60,391 bases of DNA from Actinospica acidithermotolerans (GCF_018139625.1 NZ_JAGSOH010000032.1:1-60391); one strand, 5' to 3'; counted from the stretch's first letter, positions 33,174 to 42,245 are shown. Notes: generated by a model from the letters alone, not told the origin. Numbers and translations: made by a program.

Positions 33174-34034
33174 GTGAAGACTCCGCTGACCCTCGCCGAG
33201 CGCCGCACGCCGCTCTCCGTGAAGCTCGGGCTCGGCCTGCTGACCTGGTTCATCGTCCTGGTGTTCTTCTTCCCGGTGCTCTGGATGGCGTTGACCGGGT
33301 TCAAGTCCGAGACCGCCGCGAACACCCCGACCCCGAAGTTCGTCTTCTCCCCCACGCTCTACGAGTACCAGTCGGTCTGGTACGGCACGGCGGGCACCGC
33401 CGGCCTGCGCGGCTACCTCGAGCACTCCATCGCGATCTCGGCCGGCTCCACGGTCATCGTCATCGCGCTGGCGCTGCCCGCGGCCTACGCCCTCGCCATC
33501 CGGCCGATCCGCAAGTGGCGGGACGTGCTGTTCTTCTTCATCTCGACGAAGATGCTGCCGATCGTCGGCGCGATCATCCCGCTGTTCATCATCGCCCGCG
33601 ACCTGAACATCCTGGACACCCAGCGGCTGCTGATCCTGCTTTACACGGCGATGAACCTGCCGATCGCGGTCTGGATGCTGCGCTCGTTCCTGCTCGAAGT
33701 CCCGCTCTCGGTCATCGAGGCGGCGCAGGTGGACGGCGCGCGGCTGCCGCGGCAGCTGCGGTCCGTCGTCATCCCGCTGATCATGCCGGGACTGGCCGCG
33801 GCCGCGCTGCTGTGCTTCATCTTCAGCTGGAACGAGTTCTTCCTCGCGGTGAACCTGACCACGACGAACGGCGCGACCGTGCCGATCTACCTCGTCGGCT
33901 TCGTCGCCCCCGAAGGCGAGTTCCTCGCCCACCTCTCGGCCGCCGCTACGGTGGCCTGCCTACCCGTGCTCATCGCCGGCTGGGCCGCGCAGGACAAGCT
34001 CGTGCGCGGGCTGTCCATGGGCGCCGTGAAGTAG
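33174..34034 (+). CDS. Polyol ABC transporter permease (MalG/SmoG type)
   Basis: A 286-residue permease with six helices. The EAA loop reads LSVIEAAQVDGARLPRQLRSVVIPLIMPG. The segment FFISTKMLPIVGAIIPLFII is typical of SmoG/MtlG polyol permeases. GTG 33174 starts one base after the preceding gene, so the two are translationally coupled. It forms the membrane heterodimer with its neighbour. Confidence 0.9.
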   Translation: MKTPLTLAERRTPLSVKLGLGLLTWFIVLVFFFPVLWMALTGFKSETAANTPTPKFVFSPTLYEYQSVWYGTAGTAGLRGYLEHSIAISAGSTVIVIALALPAAYALAIRPIRKWRDVLFFFISTKMLPIVGAIIPLFIIARDLNILDTQRLLILLYTAMNLPIAVWMLRSFLLEVPLSVIEAAQVDGARLPRQLRSVVIPLIMPGLAAAALLCFIFSWNEFFLAVNLTTTNGATVPIYLVGFVAPEGEFLAHLSAAATVACLPVLIAGWAAQDKLVRGLSMGAVK

Positions 34035-34099
34035 GCGGGTCCGGCGAGTCCCCGAAAGACATCTTCTTCTCAACCCTCGAACCACAGGGAGATTTCGGC

Positions 34100-35557
34100 A
34101 TGCCCTCGTACCCGACCTACGACCGGTCCGCCGTGAGCGTCGGCATCGTCCACTTCGGCGTCGGCGGGTTCCACCGCGCGCACCAGGCCGCGTACATCGA
34201 CTCGCTCATGGCACAGGGTACGGCCATGGACTGGGGGATCTGCGGCGTGGGCGTCAAGCCGGCCGACGAGGCGATGGCCCGGGCGCTGGTACCGCAGCAG
34301 TGCCGGTACACGCTCGTCACCAAGCATCCGGACGGCAAGCTCGAGCCGCGCGTGATCGGGTCGATCGTCGAGTACCTCTACGCGCCGGACGATCCCGAGC
34401 GGGTGCTCAGGGTCCTCACCCGGGAGCAGACACGGATCGTCTCGCTCACGATCACCGAGGGCGGATACAACTTCAACCAGGTCACGCGGGAGTTCATCGC
34501 CGACGAGCCCGAGGTCGCGGCCGACCTGGTGCGGGGGGCCACGCCGTCGACCGTGTTCGGGTACGTCGTCGAGGCGCTCGATCGCCGCCGGCGCGGCGGG
34601 ATCGCGCCGTTCACGGTGATGTCCTGCGACAACATCCAGTCCAACGGGCACGTCGCGCGCGAGATGTTCACCGCGTTCGCCGCGTTGCGCGATCCGGAGC
34701 TGGCGCGGTGGATCACAGAGCACGTGCACTTCCCCGATTCGATGGTCGACAGGATCACGCCGGCGACCACGGACGACGACCGCGAGCAGGTGCGTGAAGA
34801 GCTCGGCGTCGTCGACAATTGGCCGGTGATCTGTGAGCCGTTCACCCAGTGGGTGCTGGAGGACGATTTCAGCCTCGGCAGGCCGCCGCTGGAGCTCGTC
34901 GGCGTGCAACTGGTCGACGACGTCGCGCCGTACGAGCTGATGAAGCTGCGGCTGCTCAACGCGAGCCACCAGGCGATCGCGTACTTCGGGCACCTGCTCG
35001 GGCATCGGTACGCGCACGAGGCGGCCACCGACCCGCGGCTCAAGGAGTTCACGCGCGTCTACATGGACGCGGAGGCGACGCCGACGCTGCTTCCGGTGCC
35101 GGGGGTCGACCTGGAGGCGTACAAGGCCGAACTGCTGGAGCGCTTCGCAAACCCGGGTATCCGGGACACCGTCGCCCGGCTGTGCGCCGAGAGCTCGGAC
35201 CGGATCCCGAAGTGGGTGCTCCCGGTGATCCGGCAGAACCTCGCGACCGGCGGGCCGATCTCGCACGCGACCGCGATCGTGGCGAGCTGGGCGCGGTACG
35301 CGGAGGGCGTGGACGAGCAGGGGCGGACGATCGAGGTCGTGGACCGGCTGGCCGACGAGGTCGGTGCGGCGGCGCGGCGGTACCCGGAGGATCCGCTCGC
35401 GTTCGTCCGGATGACGCAGCTGTTCGGGGATCTCGCGCAGGACGAGCGGTTCGCCCGGGAGTACCTGCGCCTCGCCGCGAGTATTCACGAGGTCGGCGTT
35501 GCCGAGACGCTCGCGGGGCTGGCCACCTCCGTGGACGCATCGGCGGCGGAGAGATGA
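34100..35557 (+). CDS. Mannitol 2-dehydrogenase-type polyol dehydrogenase
   Basis: Oxidises mannitol (or arabitol/sorbitol) to the ketose with NAD. The 485-residue protein is a long-chain, zinc-independent polyol dehydrogenase: GIVHFGVGGFHRAHQA nucleotide motif at the N-terminus, TITEGGYNFN, CDNIQSNGHVAR, and the catalytic K-x4-N-x2-H triad in KLRLLNASHQAIAYFGHL. ATG 34100 follows CAGGGAGA at 8 bp. Its stop overlaps the PfkB start by ATGA, pairing ketose formation with phosphorylation. Confidence 0.9.
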   Translation: MPSYPTYDRSAVSVGIVHFGVGGFHRAHQAAYIDSLMAQGTAMDWGICGVGVKPADEAMARALVPQQCRYTLVTKHPDGKLEPRVIGSIVEYLYAPDDPERVLRVLTREQTRIVSLTITEGGYNFNQVTREFIADEPEVAADLVRGATPSTVFGYVVEALDRRRRGGIAPFTVMSCDNIQSNGHVAREMFTAFAALRDPELARWITEHVHFPDSMVDRITPATTDDDREQVREELGVVDNWPVICEPFTQWVLEDDFSLGRPPLELVGVQLVDDVAPYELMKLRLLNASHQAIAYFGHLLGHRYAHEAATDPRLKEFTRVYMDAEATPTLLPVPGVDLEAYKAELLERFANPGIRDTVARLCAESSDRIPKWVLPVIRQNLATGGPISHATAIVASWARYAEGVDEQGRTIEVVDRLADEVGAAARRYPEDPLAFVRMTQLFGDLAQDERFAREYLRLAASIHEVGVAETLAGLATSVDASAAER

Positions 35558-36465
35558 TCGTCGTCTCCGGGGAGAACGTGGCCGACCTCCTTCCGGCCGA
35601 GGCCGGGCTGCTGCGCGCCGCGCTCGGCGGCGGGCCGGCGAACACCGCAGTGGCCGCCGCCATGCTCGGCGCCGAGGTGAGTTTCGCGGCTCGCTTCGGG
35701 TCCGACGCGTTCGGGCAGGCGTTCCGCGGCCGGCTCAGCGCGGCCGGGGTCGACCTGAGCCACGCCGCCGATCTCGATGCGCCCTCGGCGCTCGCCCTGA
35801 CGAGCATCGACGCGAGCGGCTCGGCCGATTACGACTTCTGGCTCACCGGGGCGGCCGACTTCGCCGCGACGGCGCTGCCGGACGTCGGCCCGCGCGACAT
35901 CCGGCACATCGGCTCGCTGGGCGCTTATTGGCCGCCGGGGGCCGACGTGGCGGAGCGCTGGGTGGAGAAGAGCCCGGGGCCGGTGACCCTCGACGTCAAC
36001 CTGCGGCCGATCGTGCTCGAGCACCAGCCCGACGCCGTCACCCGGCTCGAACGGCTCGTGCAGCGGGCCGACGTCGTGAAGGCCAGCGACGAGGACCTGC
36101 GCATGGCCCATCCGGACGTCGCGCCGGAAGACACCGCACGCAGGTGGCTGACCGGCGGCTCGCTCGGCGCCCCGGCGCTGGTCGTGATCACGCTCGGGGC
36201 CGACGGGGCGGTCGGGATCGCCCGCGACGGACGCCGCGTGCACGTCCCGGCTCCGAAGGTCGAGGTCGTCGACACCATCGGAGCCGGCGACGCGGCGATG
36301 GGCGCGTTGCTGGCACGGCTCGCCGCGACGGGCCTCGACGCGGTGTGCGAGCACCTCGAGGAGGCGCTGAGCTTCGCCGTCGCCGTCGCGGCGATCGCGT
36401 GCACGAGGGCCGGTGCCTGCGCTCCGTCCACGGACGAGGTCGAGGCTTTTCTCGCGGCGGCGTGA
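35554..36465 (+). CDS. PfkB family carbohydrate kinase (probable fructokinase)
   Basis: A 303-residue ribokinase-fold kinase. LGGGPANTAVAAAMLGAEVSF is the N-terminal signature; DTIGAGDAAMGALLARL is the C-terminal PfkB motif with the catalytic Asp. ATG 35554 overlaps the dehydrogenase stop. It most likely phosphorylates the fructose released by the preceding dehydrogenase, completing import, oxidation and activation of mannitol. Another ketose remains possible if the polyol differs. Confidence 0.88.
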   Translation: MIVVSGENVADLLPAEAGLLRAALGGGPANTAVAAAMLGAEVSFAARFGSDAFGQAFRGRLSAAGVDLSHAADLDAPSALALTSIDASGSADYDFWLTGAADFAATALPDVGPRDIRHIGSLGAYWPPGADVAERWVEKSPGPVTLDVNLRPIVLEHQPDAVTRLERLVQRADVVKASDEDLRMAHPDVAPEDTARRWLTGGSLGAPALVVITLGADGAVGIARDGRRVHVPAPKVEVVDTIGAGDAAMGALLARLAATGLDAVCEHLEEALSFAVAVAAIACTRAGACAPSTDEVEAFLAAA

Positions 36466-36476
36466 ACGCGGCTCGT

Positions 36477-36671
36477 CTAGGTGAACACCGTGCTGAGCAG
36501 GTGGTTCGCCGCCGAGAACAGGGCGTTGACCTCGCCGGAGATCCCGGTCTTCGAGACCTGGGCGCCGAGGAGCAGTGCGATGAACAGGTGACTGACCCGG
36601 AGGCCGTCGCTGCGCAGGAAGAAGTACAGCAGACCGCCGAGTACGCCGAGAACGGGTAGTGAGAGCACCAC
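36477..36671 (-). CDS. Small two-helix membrane protein
   Basis: A 64-residue protein from GTG 36671, with GAGG just upstream inside the end of the preceding gene. Two hydrophobic segments are seen, SLPVLGVLGGLLYFFLRS and VSHLFIALLLGAQVS, separated by DGLR. This pattern resembles small membrane proteins of unknown function that recur in streptomycetes. It starts 11 bp behind the 121-residue gene, so the two are an operon. Convergent with the PfkB gene. Confidence 0.6.
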   Translation of the reverse strand: MVLSLPVLGVLGGLLYFFLRSDGLRVSHLFIALLLGAQVSKTGISGEVNALFSAANHLLSTVFT

Positions 36672-36682
36672 GGTGAATCGCC

Positions 36683-37048
36683 TCAGTGAGTTCGTGGAAC
36701 CTGCGGAAGCTGGCAGAGCTCGCTCTTCGCGCCGGTCGACAGGTCGGTGAGCCACAGCGCACCGCCGCCGCCTTCGCCCTCCAGCATGGCGACGACGTCG
36801 TGCCCGAACTCGACCGTTCCGCCCTTGCCGGCGACCAGCACGCGGTCGCCGGCCGGGCCGGGCCGGGAGAGTACGAGCGCGTAGTCGCCCGGGGTGGCCC
36901 GCTGCTCCTCGCCGACGGTGAGCGCACCGTCGACGTGCAGCTCCGCGGTGCGGCGCAGCGGGCTGACGCGGAAGCCGTCCCAGGTGCCCGAGGCGGTGGC
37001 CGCGCCGAGCGCGACCGTCCAGTAGCCGGTGGTCGTCTCGTCGTTCAT
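36683..37048 (-). CDS. Hypothetical protein, actinobacterial
   Basis: A 121-residue soluble protein from ATG 37048 (MNDETTTGYWTVALG) after GAAGG. The composition is regular for a coding gene; short beta-strand-like stretches (TAELHVDGALTVGEEQ, DRVLVAGKGGTVEFGHDVV) are visible. No known motif is recognised. It probably forms a unit with the small membrane protein behind it, and is divergent from the cholesterol-oxidase-like gene across the palindrome at 37165-37190. Confidence 0.65.
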   Translation of the reverse strand: MNDETTTGYWTVALGAATASGTWDGFRVSPLRRTAELHVDGALTVGEEQRATPGDYALVLSRPGPAGDRVLVAGKGGTVEFGHDVVAMLEGEGGGGALWLTDLSTGAKSELCQLPQVPRTH

Positions 37049-37164
37049 CCGTCCGCCTTCGCGCCTGGGATCGAGCTGCGCTCGGGGGATCCCGGGCGCC
37101 ACCACCATCATTCGGCCGCCGCCGGACGGGTGCCAACCGCTGCGAACCCGAATGGACGCGCCGC

Positions 37165-37190
37165 CGATCGGGTGAAAATTCATCCGATCG
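37165..37190. promoter_or_regulatory. 26-bp palindromic operator candidate
   Basis: CGATCGGGTGAAA and ATTCATCCGATCG are complementary at 11 of 13 positions. It lies in the 199-bp region between divergent genes. The binding protein is unknown; a TetR- or MarR-type repressor would fit. Confidence 0.5.
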
Positions 37191-37247
37191 TGTGAGGAAA
37201 CTCCGAAACAGGGATGAGCCGGGAGCCGGGCCGCGACCCTGGAATGC

Positions 37248-38978
37248 ATGCTGCCCTCATCGCAGAACCCTCACATCATGGGCCAGATGCCGCGCCGCAC
37301 GGTGCTGCGCGCCGCCGCCGTATCGGGTCTGGCCGCGCTCGGCTGGGAGAGCGCCTTCCGGACACCGGCCGCCGCCGATGCCGCCGTGCCGCCGGATGTG
37401 GACTGCTATACCCAGGCGTACCGCAACTGGTCGGGAGAGATCAAGGCGGACGACGTGCCGACCTGCTCGCCCCGGACGGTCGAGCAGGTCGTCTCGGTGG
37501 TCAACTGGGCGCATGCCAGAGGCCTGCGGGTGCGGCCGGCGGGAATGCGGCACGGCTGGGCGCCGCTGACGATCACCGACGGCGGCGGGGACTGCATCCT
37601 GATCGACCTGACCGGGCATCTGACCTCGGTGTCGATCTCCGCGGACGAGCACGGTCCGCTCGTGACCGCGCAGACCGGCGTGACGATGACCGCGCTGCTC
37701 ACCGAGCTCGAGGAGCACGGCTACGGCTTCGCGTCGTGCCCCGCTCCCGGCGATCTGTCGCTCGGCGGCGTGCTGGCGATCGACGGCCACGGTACGGCCG
37801 TGGCGGTGGACGGCGCGGCGAAGACGCCCGGGCAGACCTTCGGCACCGTCAGCAACCTGATCGTCTCGCTCACGGCGGTCGTCTGGGATGAGTCGCAGCA
37901 GGCGTACGTGGCTCGCACCTATCTGCGTTCGGACTCCGAGATGCGGGCGCTGCTCGTGCATCTCGGCCGCGCGCTGATCGTGCAGGCCACGCTGCGGGTC
38001 GCGCCGAACCAGCGCCTCCGCTGCGTGAGCCGCACTGATCTCGCCGCGCAGAGGCTGTTCGCGCCGCCGGCCGAGGCGGGCGAGGAGAGCTTCGCGGCGC
38101 TCCTCGAAGGCTGCGGCCGGATCGAGACGATCTGGTTCCCCTACACGCAATCGCCCTGGCTCAAGCTGTGGAGCGTCGCCCCGGAGAAGCCGCCGGCGTC
38201 GCGGGAGACCGTCACCCCGTTCAACTACCCGTTCTCCGACGAGATCCCGCAGGCGGCGTCGGACCTGCTGAAGCTGGTCATCCAGGGCGACACGTGGGTC
38301 ACGCCGCTCTACGCGCAGGTCGTCTCGGCGTCCGTCCCGACCGGCCTGGCCGCGACGGACAGCGCGGACCTGTGGGGCTGGGCGAAGAACACGCAGCTCT
38401 ACGTCCGTCCGACGACCCTGCGCGTGACGGCGAACGGGTACGCGGTGCTGACGAAGCGGGAGAACATCCAGGAGGTCGTGTCCAAGACGTACGCCTTCCT
38501 GACCCGCACCCTCGAGGAGTACCAGTCCGAGGGCAACTTCCCGATGAACGGCCCCTGGGAGGTCCGGGTGACAGGGCTCGACGACGCGGCCGACTGCCTG
38601 GTCGCGGGAGCGCGCGAGGGCATCCTCTCCGCGGTCCGCCCACGTCCGGATCGCGGCTACGACACGGCTGTCTGGCTGGACGTCCTCACGCTGCCCGGCA
38701 CACCGTCGTCGATAGCGTTCTACCGGGACTTCGAGCAGTTCCTGCTGCAGGAGTTCGACAATGCTGTGGCAACCGCGCATCCGGAGTGGTCGAAGGGCTG
38801 GGCGTACGGCGCGAACGGCGCGTGGACCAGCACGACGTTCCTGCACGACACGATCCCGGCGGCGGTGCAGGGCGGTCACGCGTCAGACGACGGCTGGAAC
38901 GCCGCGCTCGCCGCGTACGACGCGCTCGATCCGCATGGCGTGTACGGCAATCCGTTCCTCGACGTGCTGATGGGCTGA
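37248..38978 (+). CDS. Tat-exported FAD-binding oxidase, cholesterol-oxidase-like (VAO fold)
   Basis: A 576-residue flavoprotein with a Tat signal near the N-terminus (PRRTVLRAAAVSGLAALG). The VAO/PCMH FAD-binding domain follows (about 55-240: CSPRTVEQVVSVVNWAHARG, RPAGMRHGWAPL, GDLSLGGVLAIDGHG). The C-terminal substrate-binding domain with IWFPYTQSPWLKLWSV and the ending LDPHGVYGNPFLDVL is typical of type II (covalent FAD) cholesterol oxidases; His in MRHGW is the candidate FAD-linking residue. It would oxidise a 3-hydroxysteroid or other secondary alcohol outside the cell, producing peroxide. The start is uncertain between ATG 37248 and later ATGs; no clear ribosome site. Confidence 0.8.
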   Translation: MLPSSQNPHIMGQMPRRTVLRAAAVSGLAALGWESAFRTPAAADAAVPPDVDCYTQAYRNWSGEIKADDVPTCSPRTVEQVVSVVNWAHARGLRVRPAGMRHGWAPLTITDGGGDCILIDLTGHLTSVSISADEHGPLVTAQTGVTMTALLTELEEHGYGFASCPAPGDLSLGGVLAIDGHGTAVAVDGAAKTPGQTFGTVSNLIVSLTAVVWDESQQAYVARTYLRSDSEMRALLVHLGRALIVQATLRVAPNQRLRCVSRTDLAAQRLFAPPAEAGEESFAALLEGCGRIETIWFPYTQSPWLKLWSVAPEKPPASRETVTPFNYPFSDEIPQAASDLLKLVIQGDTWVTPLYAQVVSASVPTGLAATDSADLWGWAKNTQLYVRPTTLRVTANGYAVLTKRENIQEVVSKTYAFLTRTLEEYQSEGNFPMNGPWEVRVTGLDDAADCLVAGAREGILSAVRPRPDRGYDTAVWLDVLTLPGTPSSIAFYRDFEQFLLQEFDNAVATAHPEWSKGWAYGANGAWTSTTFLHDTIPAAVQGGHASDDGWNAALAAYDALDPHGVYGNPFLDVLMG

Positions 38979-39027
38979 CCTTCTGATGGGCTGACCTTCT
39001 GGTGGGCCGACCCCCAGCGGATCCGGG

Positions 39028-40257
39028 CTAGGCTCCGAGCTCCTCCAGCGGCGTGTTCGGATCTGCGAGCCTGGCCGGGTCGATGCGCTGTCCGGAGCGC
39101 ACGAGCCGCTGGATCTGGTCGTTCACGCCCCAGATGTTGACGTTCATACCGGCGCGCACGCGGCCGTCGGCGAGCCAGAACGAGATGAACTTCCGGCTCG
39201 CCAGCTCGCCGCGCACCACGACGCTGTCGTAACCGCCGGGCTCGACGTATCCGGCGTACTCCATGCCGAGATCGAACTGGTCGGTGAAGAAGTAGGGAAC
39301 GCGGTCGTCGGCGACCTGCTCGCCGAGCATCGCGCGGGCGGCGGCCTTCGGCTGCCTGCGGGCGTTGTCCCAGTGCTCGACGCGGATGTGCTTGCCGACC
39401 AGCGGGTTGAAGGCGTTGGCCACATCCCCGGCCGCGTAGATGTTCGGGTCCGACGTGCGCAGCGAGGCGTCGACGAGAACGCCGTTGGCGACGTCGAGGC
39501 CCGCCTCGAGGGCCAGCTCCGTGTTGGGCGCGGCCCCGATCGCGACGATCACCGCGTCGGCGTCCACGCGGGCGCCGTCCGCGAGCTGCACTCCGGTGGC
39601 CCGCCGGCCGTCGGTGAGGATTCCGGCGACGCGGGCGCCGGTGCGCAGGTCGACGCCGTGGTCGCGGTGCAGGTCGGCGAACACGCCGGCCACCTCGGGA
39701 CCGAGCACGCGGAGCAGCGGCAGCGACTCCATCTCCACGATCGTCGCCGCGACCCCGGCTTCGCGGGCCGCGGCGGCCACCTCGAGGCCGATCCAGCCGC
39801 CGCCGACGAACGCCAGGCGCGACGCCGAGCCGAACAGGCTCTTGATCCGCTCGCTGTCCGAGACCTTCCGCAGCGACAGGACGCCGTCCACGTCCGCGCC
39901 GGGCACGGGAAGGTGGCGCGGGCCGGCGCCGGTGGTCAGCAGGAGCGCGTCGTAGGCGACGGTGTGCCCGTCCGCGCGCGCGACCGTGCGCCGGTCCCGG
40001 TCGATCCCGGTGACCGCGACACCGAGCAGGAGGTCGATGTTCTGGTCCGCATACCAGCCGGGCGGGTGCACGAAGATCTTCCCGCGCTCCTCCTTGCCCT
40101 GGAGGTAGCCCTTCGAGAGCGGGGGGCGTTCGTAGGGCAGCTCGTGCTCGTCCCCGATGAGCGTGAGGCGGCCCTCGAAGCCCGCTTCGCGCAGCCCCTC
40201 GGCGGCCTTCGCCCCCGCGAGGCTCGCCCCGATGATCACGATCGACGACGGTGCCAT
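39028..40257 (-). CDS. NAD(P)H-ferredoxin/rhodocoxin reductase-type FAD protein
   Basis: A 409-residue FAD/NAD(P)-binding protein of the ThcD/putidaredoxin reductase family. SSIVIIGASLAGAKAAEGL is the FAD motif, ELPYERPPLSKGYL the family signature, RLAFVGGGWIGLEVAAAA the NAD motif, and NIYAAGDVANAFNP the second FAD motif; a C-terminal reductase domain follows. It passes electrons from NAD(P)H to a small ferredoxin for a P450 or dioxygenase; none of these is adjacent. ATG 40257 is fixed by the FAD motif. Confidence 0.9.
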   Translation of the reverse strand: MAPSSIVIIGASLAGAKAAEGLREAGFEGRLTLIGDEHELPYERPPLSKGYLQGKEERGKIFVHPPGWYADQNIDLLLGVAVTGIDRDRRTVARADGHTVAYDALLLTTGAGPRHLPVPGADVDGVLSLRKVSDSERIKSLFGSASRLAFVGGGWIGLEVAAAAREAGVAATIVEMESLPLLRVLGPEVAGVFADLHRDHGVDLRTGARVAGILTDGRRATGVQLADGARVDADAVIVAIGAAPNTELALEAGLDVANGVLVDASLRTSDPNIYAAGDVANAFNPLVGKHIRVEHWDNARRQPKAAARAMLGEQVADDRVPYFFTDQFDLGMEYAGYVEPGGYDSVVVRGELASRKFISFWLADGRVRAGMNVNIWGVNDQIQRLVRSGQRIDPARLADPNTPLEELGA

Positions 40258-40409
40258 CCTGCTCACTTCCCCTGCGCGCGCTTCCCGGCCCGTTTCCCTC
40301 CAGCCAAGCCCGCACCGGGCGGTCTGGCAACCGTGGCGGGTCCCGCGTGCGGCATGAACCGTGAGCGCGGCGGGTAACGGACAACAGATCGAAAGGACGT
40401 GTACGACCG

Positions 40410-41309
40410 GTGAACGCACAGCACCCGGCGCCCGCGACGACGGCCCGCGAACCGGCGCCGGAGGCTCCCGGTCCCGACGGCGGCGCCCTGGTCGCGCTCT
40501 TCGAGCATCCGGATCTCCCGCACCGGCCGCTGCCCGCCAAGCTGGAGGCGCTCTACGGCGGTGACCTCGACGTTCCCGATCCATGCCTGTACGCGAACTT
40601 CGTGTCCTCCATCGACGGCGTCGTCGCGCTCGGGCCGCAGTTCCCCTCCTCCGGGTCCGCGATCAGCGGCCAGGCCGCCGCGGACCGCTTCGTCATGGGA
40701 CTGCTGCGCGCCTGCGCGCATGCCGTGGTCGTCGGCGCGGGCGCGCTGCGCTCGGCTACGAACGGGCAGCGCTGGCTGCCCGAGAGCGTCTTCCCCGCCG
40801 CGGCCGACGACTTCGCCGAGCTGCGCCGCTCCCGCGAGCTGGCCGCGGAGCCCACGCTCGTCGTGGTCACCGCGAGCGGCGCGCTGCCGGTCGAGCATCC
40901 GGCGCTGCGCGCGGGCGGGGTCATCGCGACGACCGCCGCCGGAGCCGCGCGGCTGAACGGACTCGTCCCGCCGACGTGCACGGTGCTCTCGCTCGGCGAC
41001 GGCCTGACCGTCCGGGCCGGCGCGCTGATCGACGCCCTGCACGCGCGGGGGCTCACCACGATCCTCTCGGAGGCGGGACCCCGGCTGGCCGGGCAGTTCG
41101 CCGACGAGGGCGTGCTCGACGAGCTGTTCCTGACCGTCTCCCCGGTGCTCGCCGGCCGGGACCACGAGGCGCGCTACGGCCTGGTCGCCGGCGTGGAGCT
41201 GCTGCCCGACCGCCGCGAGATCGGCGGCCTGCTCAGCGCACGGCAGCAGGCTTCGTACCTCTTCCTGCGGTACCGGCTCCGGTCCGGCGGCGCGGCACCA
41301 GCTGGATGA
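40410..41309 (+). CDS. Pyrimidine reductase family protein (RibD C-terminal domain)
   Basis: A 299-residue protein with a RibD_C/DHFR-like fold: LYANFVSSIDGVVALG, DRFVMGLLRACAHAVVVGAGALRS, RGLTTILSEAGPRLAGQFADEGVLDELFLTVSPVLAG. It lacks the deaminase half of RibD. Such stand-alone proteins reduce a pyrimidine-like or flavin precursor and are common in actinobacteria. GTG 40410 follows GAAAGG. Its last 77 bp overlap the 3' end of the opposite-strand membrane protein gene. Confidence 0.85.
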   Translation: MNAQHPAPATTAREPAPEAPGPDGGALVALFEHPDLPHRPLPAKLEALYGGDLDVPDPCLYANFVSSIDGVVALGPQFPSSGSAISGQAAADRFVMGLLRACAHAVVVGAGALRSATNGQRWLPESVFPAAADDFAELRRSRELAAEPTLVVVTASGALPVEHPALRAGGVIATTAAGAARLNGLVPPTCTVLSLGDGLTVRAGALIDALHARGLTTILSEAGPRLAGQFADEGVLDELFLTVSPVLAGRDHEARYGLVAGVELLPDRREIGGLLSARQQASYLFLRYRLRSGGAAPAG

Positions 41310-41688
41310 CCAGCAGGGCGGCGCCGGCCGCGGCGGCGACGGCCTCCGCGATCGCGCTCACGGTCTTCTCCGTGTACCAGATCGGCTCGTACATGTTCGG
41401 CAGCGGCCCGAGCGCGCCGACATCGACGTACCGGTAGAGCAGCACGGCGCCGAGCGCGCTTGCGGCGATGAGCAGGGCGAACGCGGCGGCCAGGCGCTTG
41501 CCGCGGACCAGGACGAGCAGCGCGGCGAGCGCGGCCAGTCCCGCCTGCACGCGGAAGAGCGTCCCCTGGGTCACGTGCGTACCGTTGCCGTCGAACTGTC
41601 CGGCCAGGTCGGCGTGCACGTAGGCATCCACGGCGAGGCCCGCGGCGGCTATGACACGTAAAGGAAGGTATTTCATAATCCATGACAC
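41233..41688 (-). CDS. Four-helix integral membrane protein, unknown function
   Basis: A 151-residue protein with hydrophobic segments near residues 10-24, 45-62, 67-85 and 112-130, and a polar, basic C-terminus. The stretch DAYVHADLAGQFD between the first two helices recurs in actinobacterial membrane proteins encoded beside cupredoxins. ATG 41688 or ATG 41676 may start it. It is divergent from the cupredoxin lipoprotein with about 135 bp between them and may share its promoter region. No function can be assigned. Confidence 0.7.
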   Translation of the reverse strand: MSWIMKYLPLRVIAAAGLAVDAYVHADLAGQFDGNGTHVTQGTLFRVQAGLAALAALLVLVRGKRLAAAFALLIAASALGAVLLYRYVDVGALGPLPNMYEPIWYTEKTVSAIAEAVAAAAGAALLVIQLVPRRRTGAGTAGRGTKPAAVR

Positions 41689-41823
41689 GCGCGGGGTGGC
41701 GGCCCGGCTCAGTGACTCGGCCGATCAGGTGAAAGTTCGCCGCGGGTGAGCGTGCCGCGCGCGGGTCGATCGCGGCGGTGCCCAAGGTCGGAGTCGACAC
41801 GGCCCACGCCCCCGGAGGTCCCG

Positions 41824-42195
41824 ATGCGCCGCCTGACCGCAACCCTAGCCGCGCCCCTGGCCGCCTCGGCCCTGCTGCTCGCCGGCTGCTCATCGTCGAC
41901 GAATAGCACCACGTCGACCGGCACGACGTCGGCCGCGGCGGCCGACACGATCGTCATCAAGAATTTCGCCTTCAGCCCCGCGACGCTGACCGTGGCGCCG
42001 GGCACGAAGGTGACGGTCATGAACGAGGACTCGGTCACGCACACCCTGACCTCGACCGCGTCGCCGCACGCCTTCGACACCGGCGACATCGCCGCGGGGG
42101 CCACCATGACCTTCACCGCGCCGGGCAAGGCGGGTTCGTACCCTTACATCTGCACGATCCACACCTACATGCACGGGACTCTCACCGTGAGCTAG
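41824..42195 (+). CDS. Cupredoxin (plastocyanin/azurin-like) lipoprotein
   Basis: A 123-residue copper protein. The lipoprotein signal LAASALLLAGC puts the lipidated Cys at 22, followed by a Ser/Thr linker. The cupredoxin barrel begins IVIKNFAFSPATLTVAPG; type 1 copper ligands are His in VTHTL and Cys/His/Met in YICTIHTYMHG. ATG 41824 follows CGGAGG. A surface electron carrier; the redox partner is not evident here. Confidence 0.9.
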   Translation: MRRLTATLAAPLAASALLLAGCSSSTNSTTSTGTTSAAAADTIVIKNFAFSPATLTVAPGTKVTVMNEDSVTHTLTSTASPHAFDTGDIAAGATMTFTAPGKAGSYPYICTIHTYMHGTLTVS

Positions 42196-42245
42196 GCCGG
42201 TGTGTCGGCGGTACGCTCGACATATCAGGGAACGGAGGATCGCCG

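Noticed and set aside
30869-33355. 828-codon open frame on the minus strand across the polyol transporter genes
   Set aside because: It is antisense to three well-recognised genes and has the Arg/Asp/His-rich composition typical of shadow frames in GC-rich DNA.
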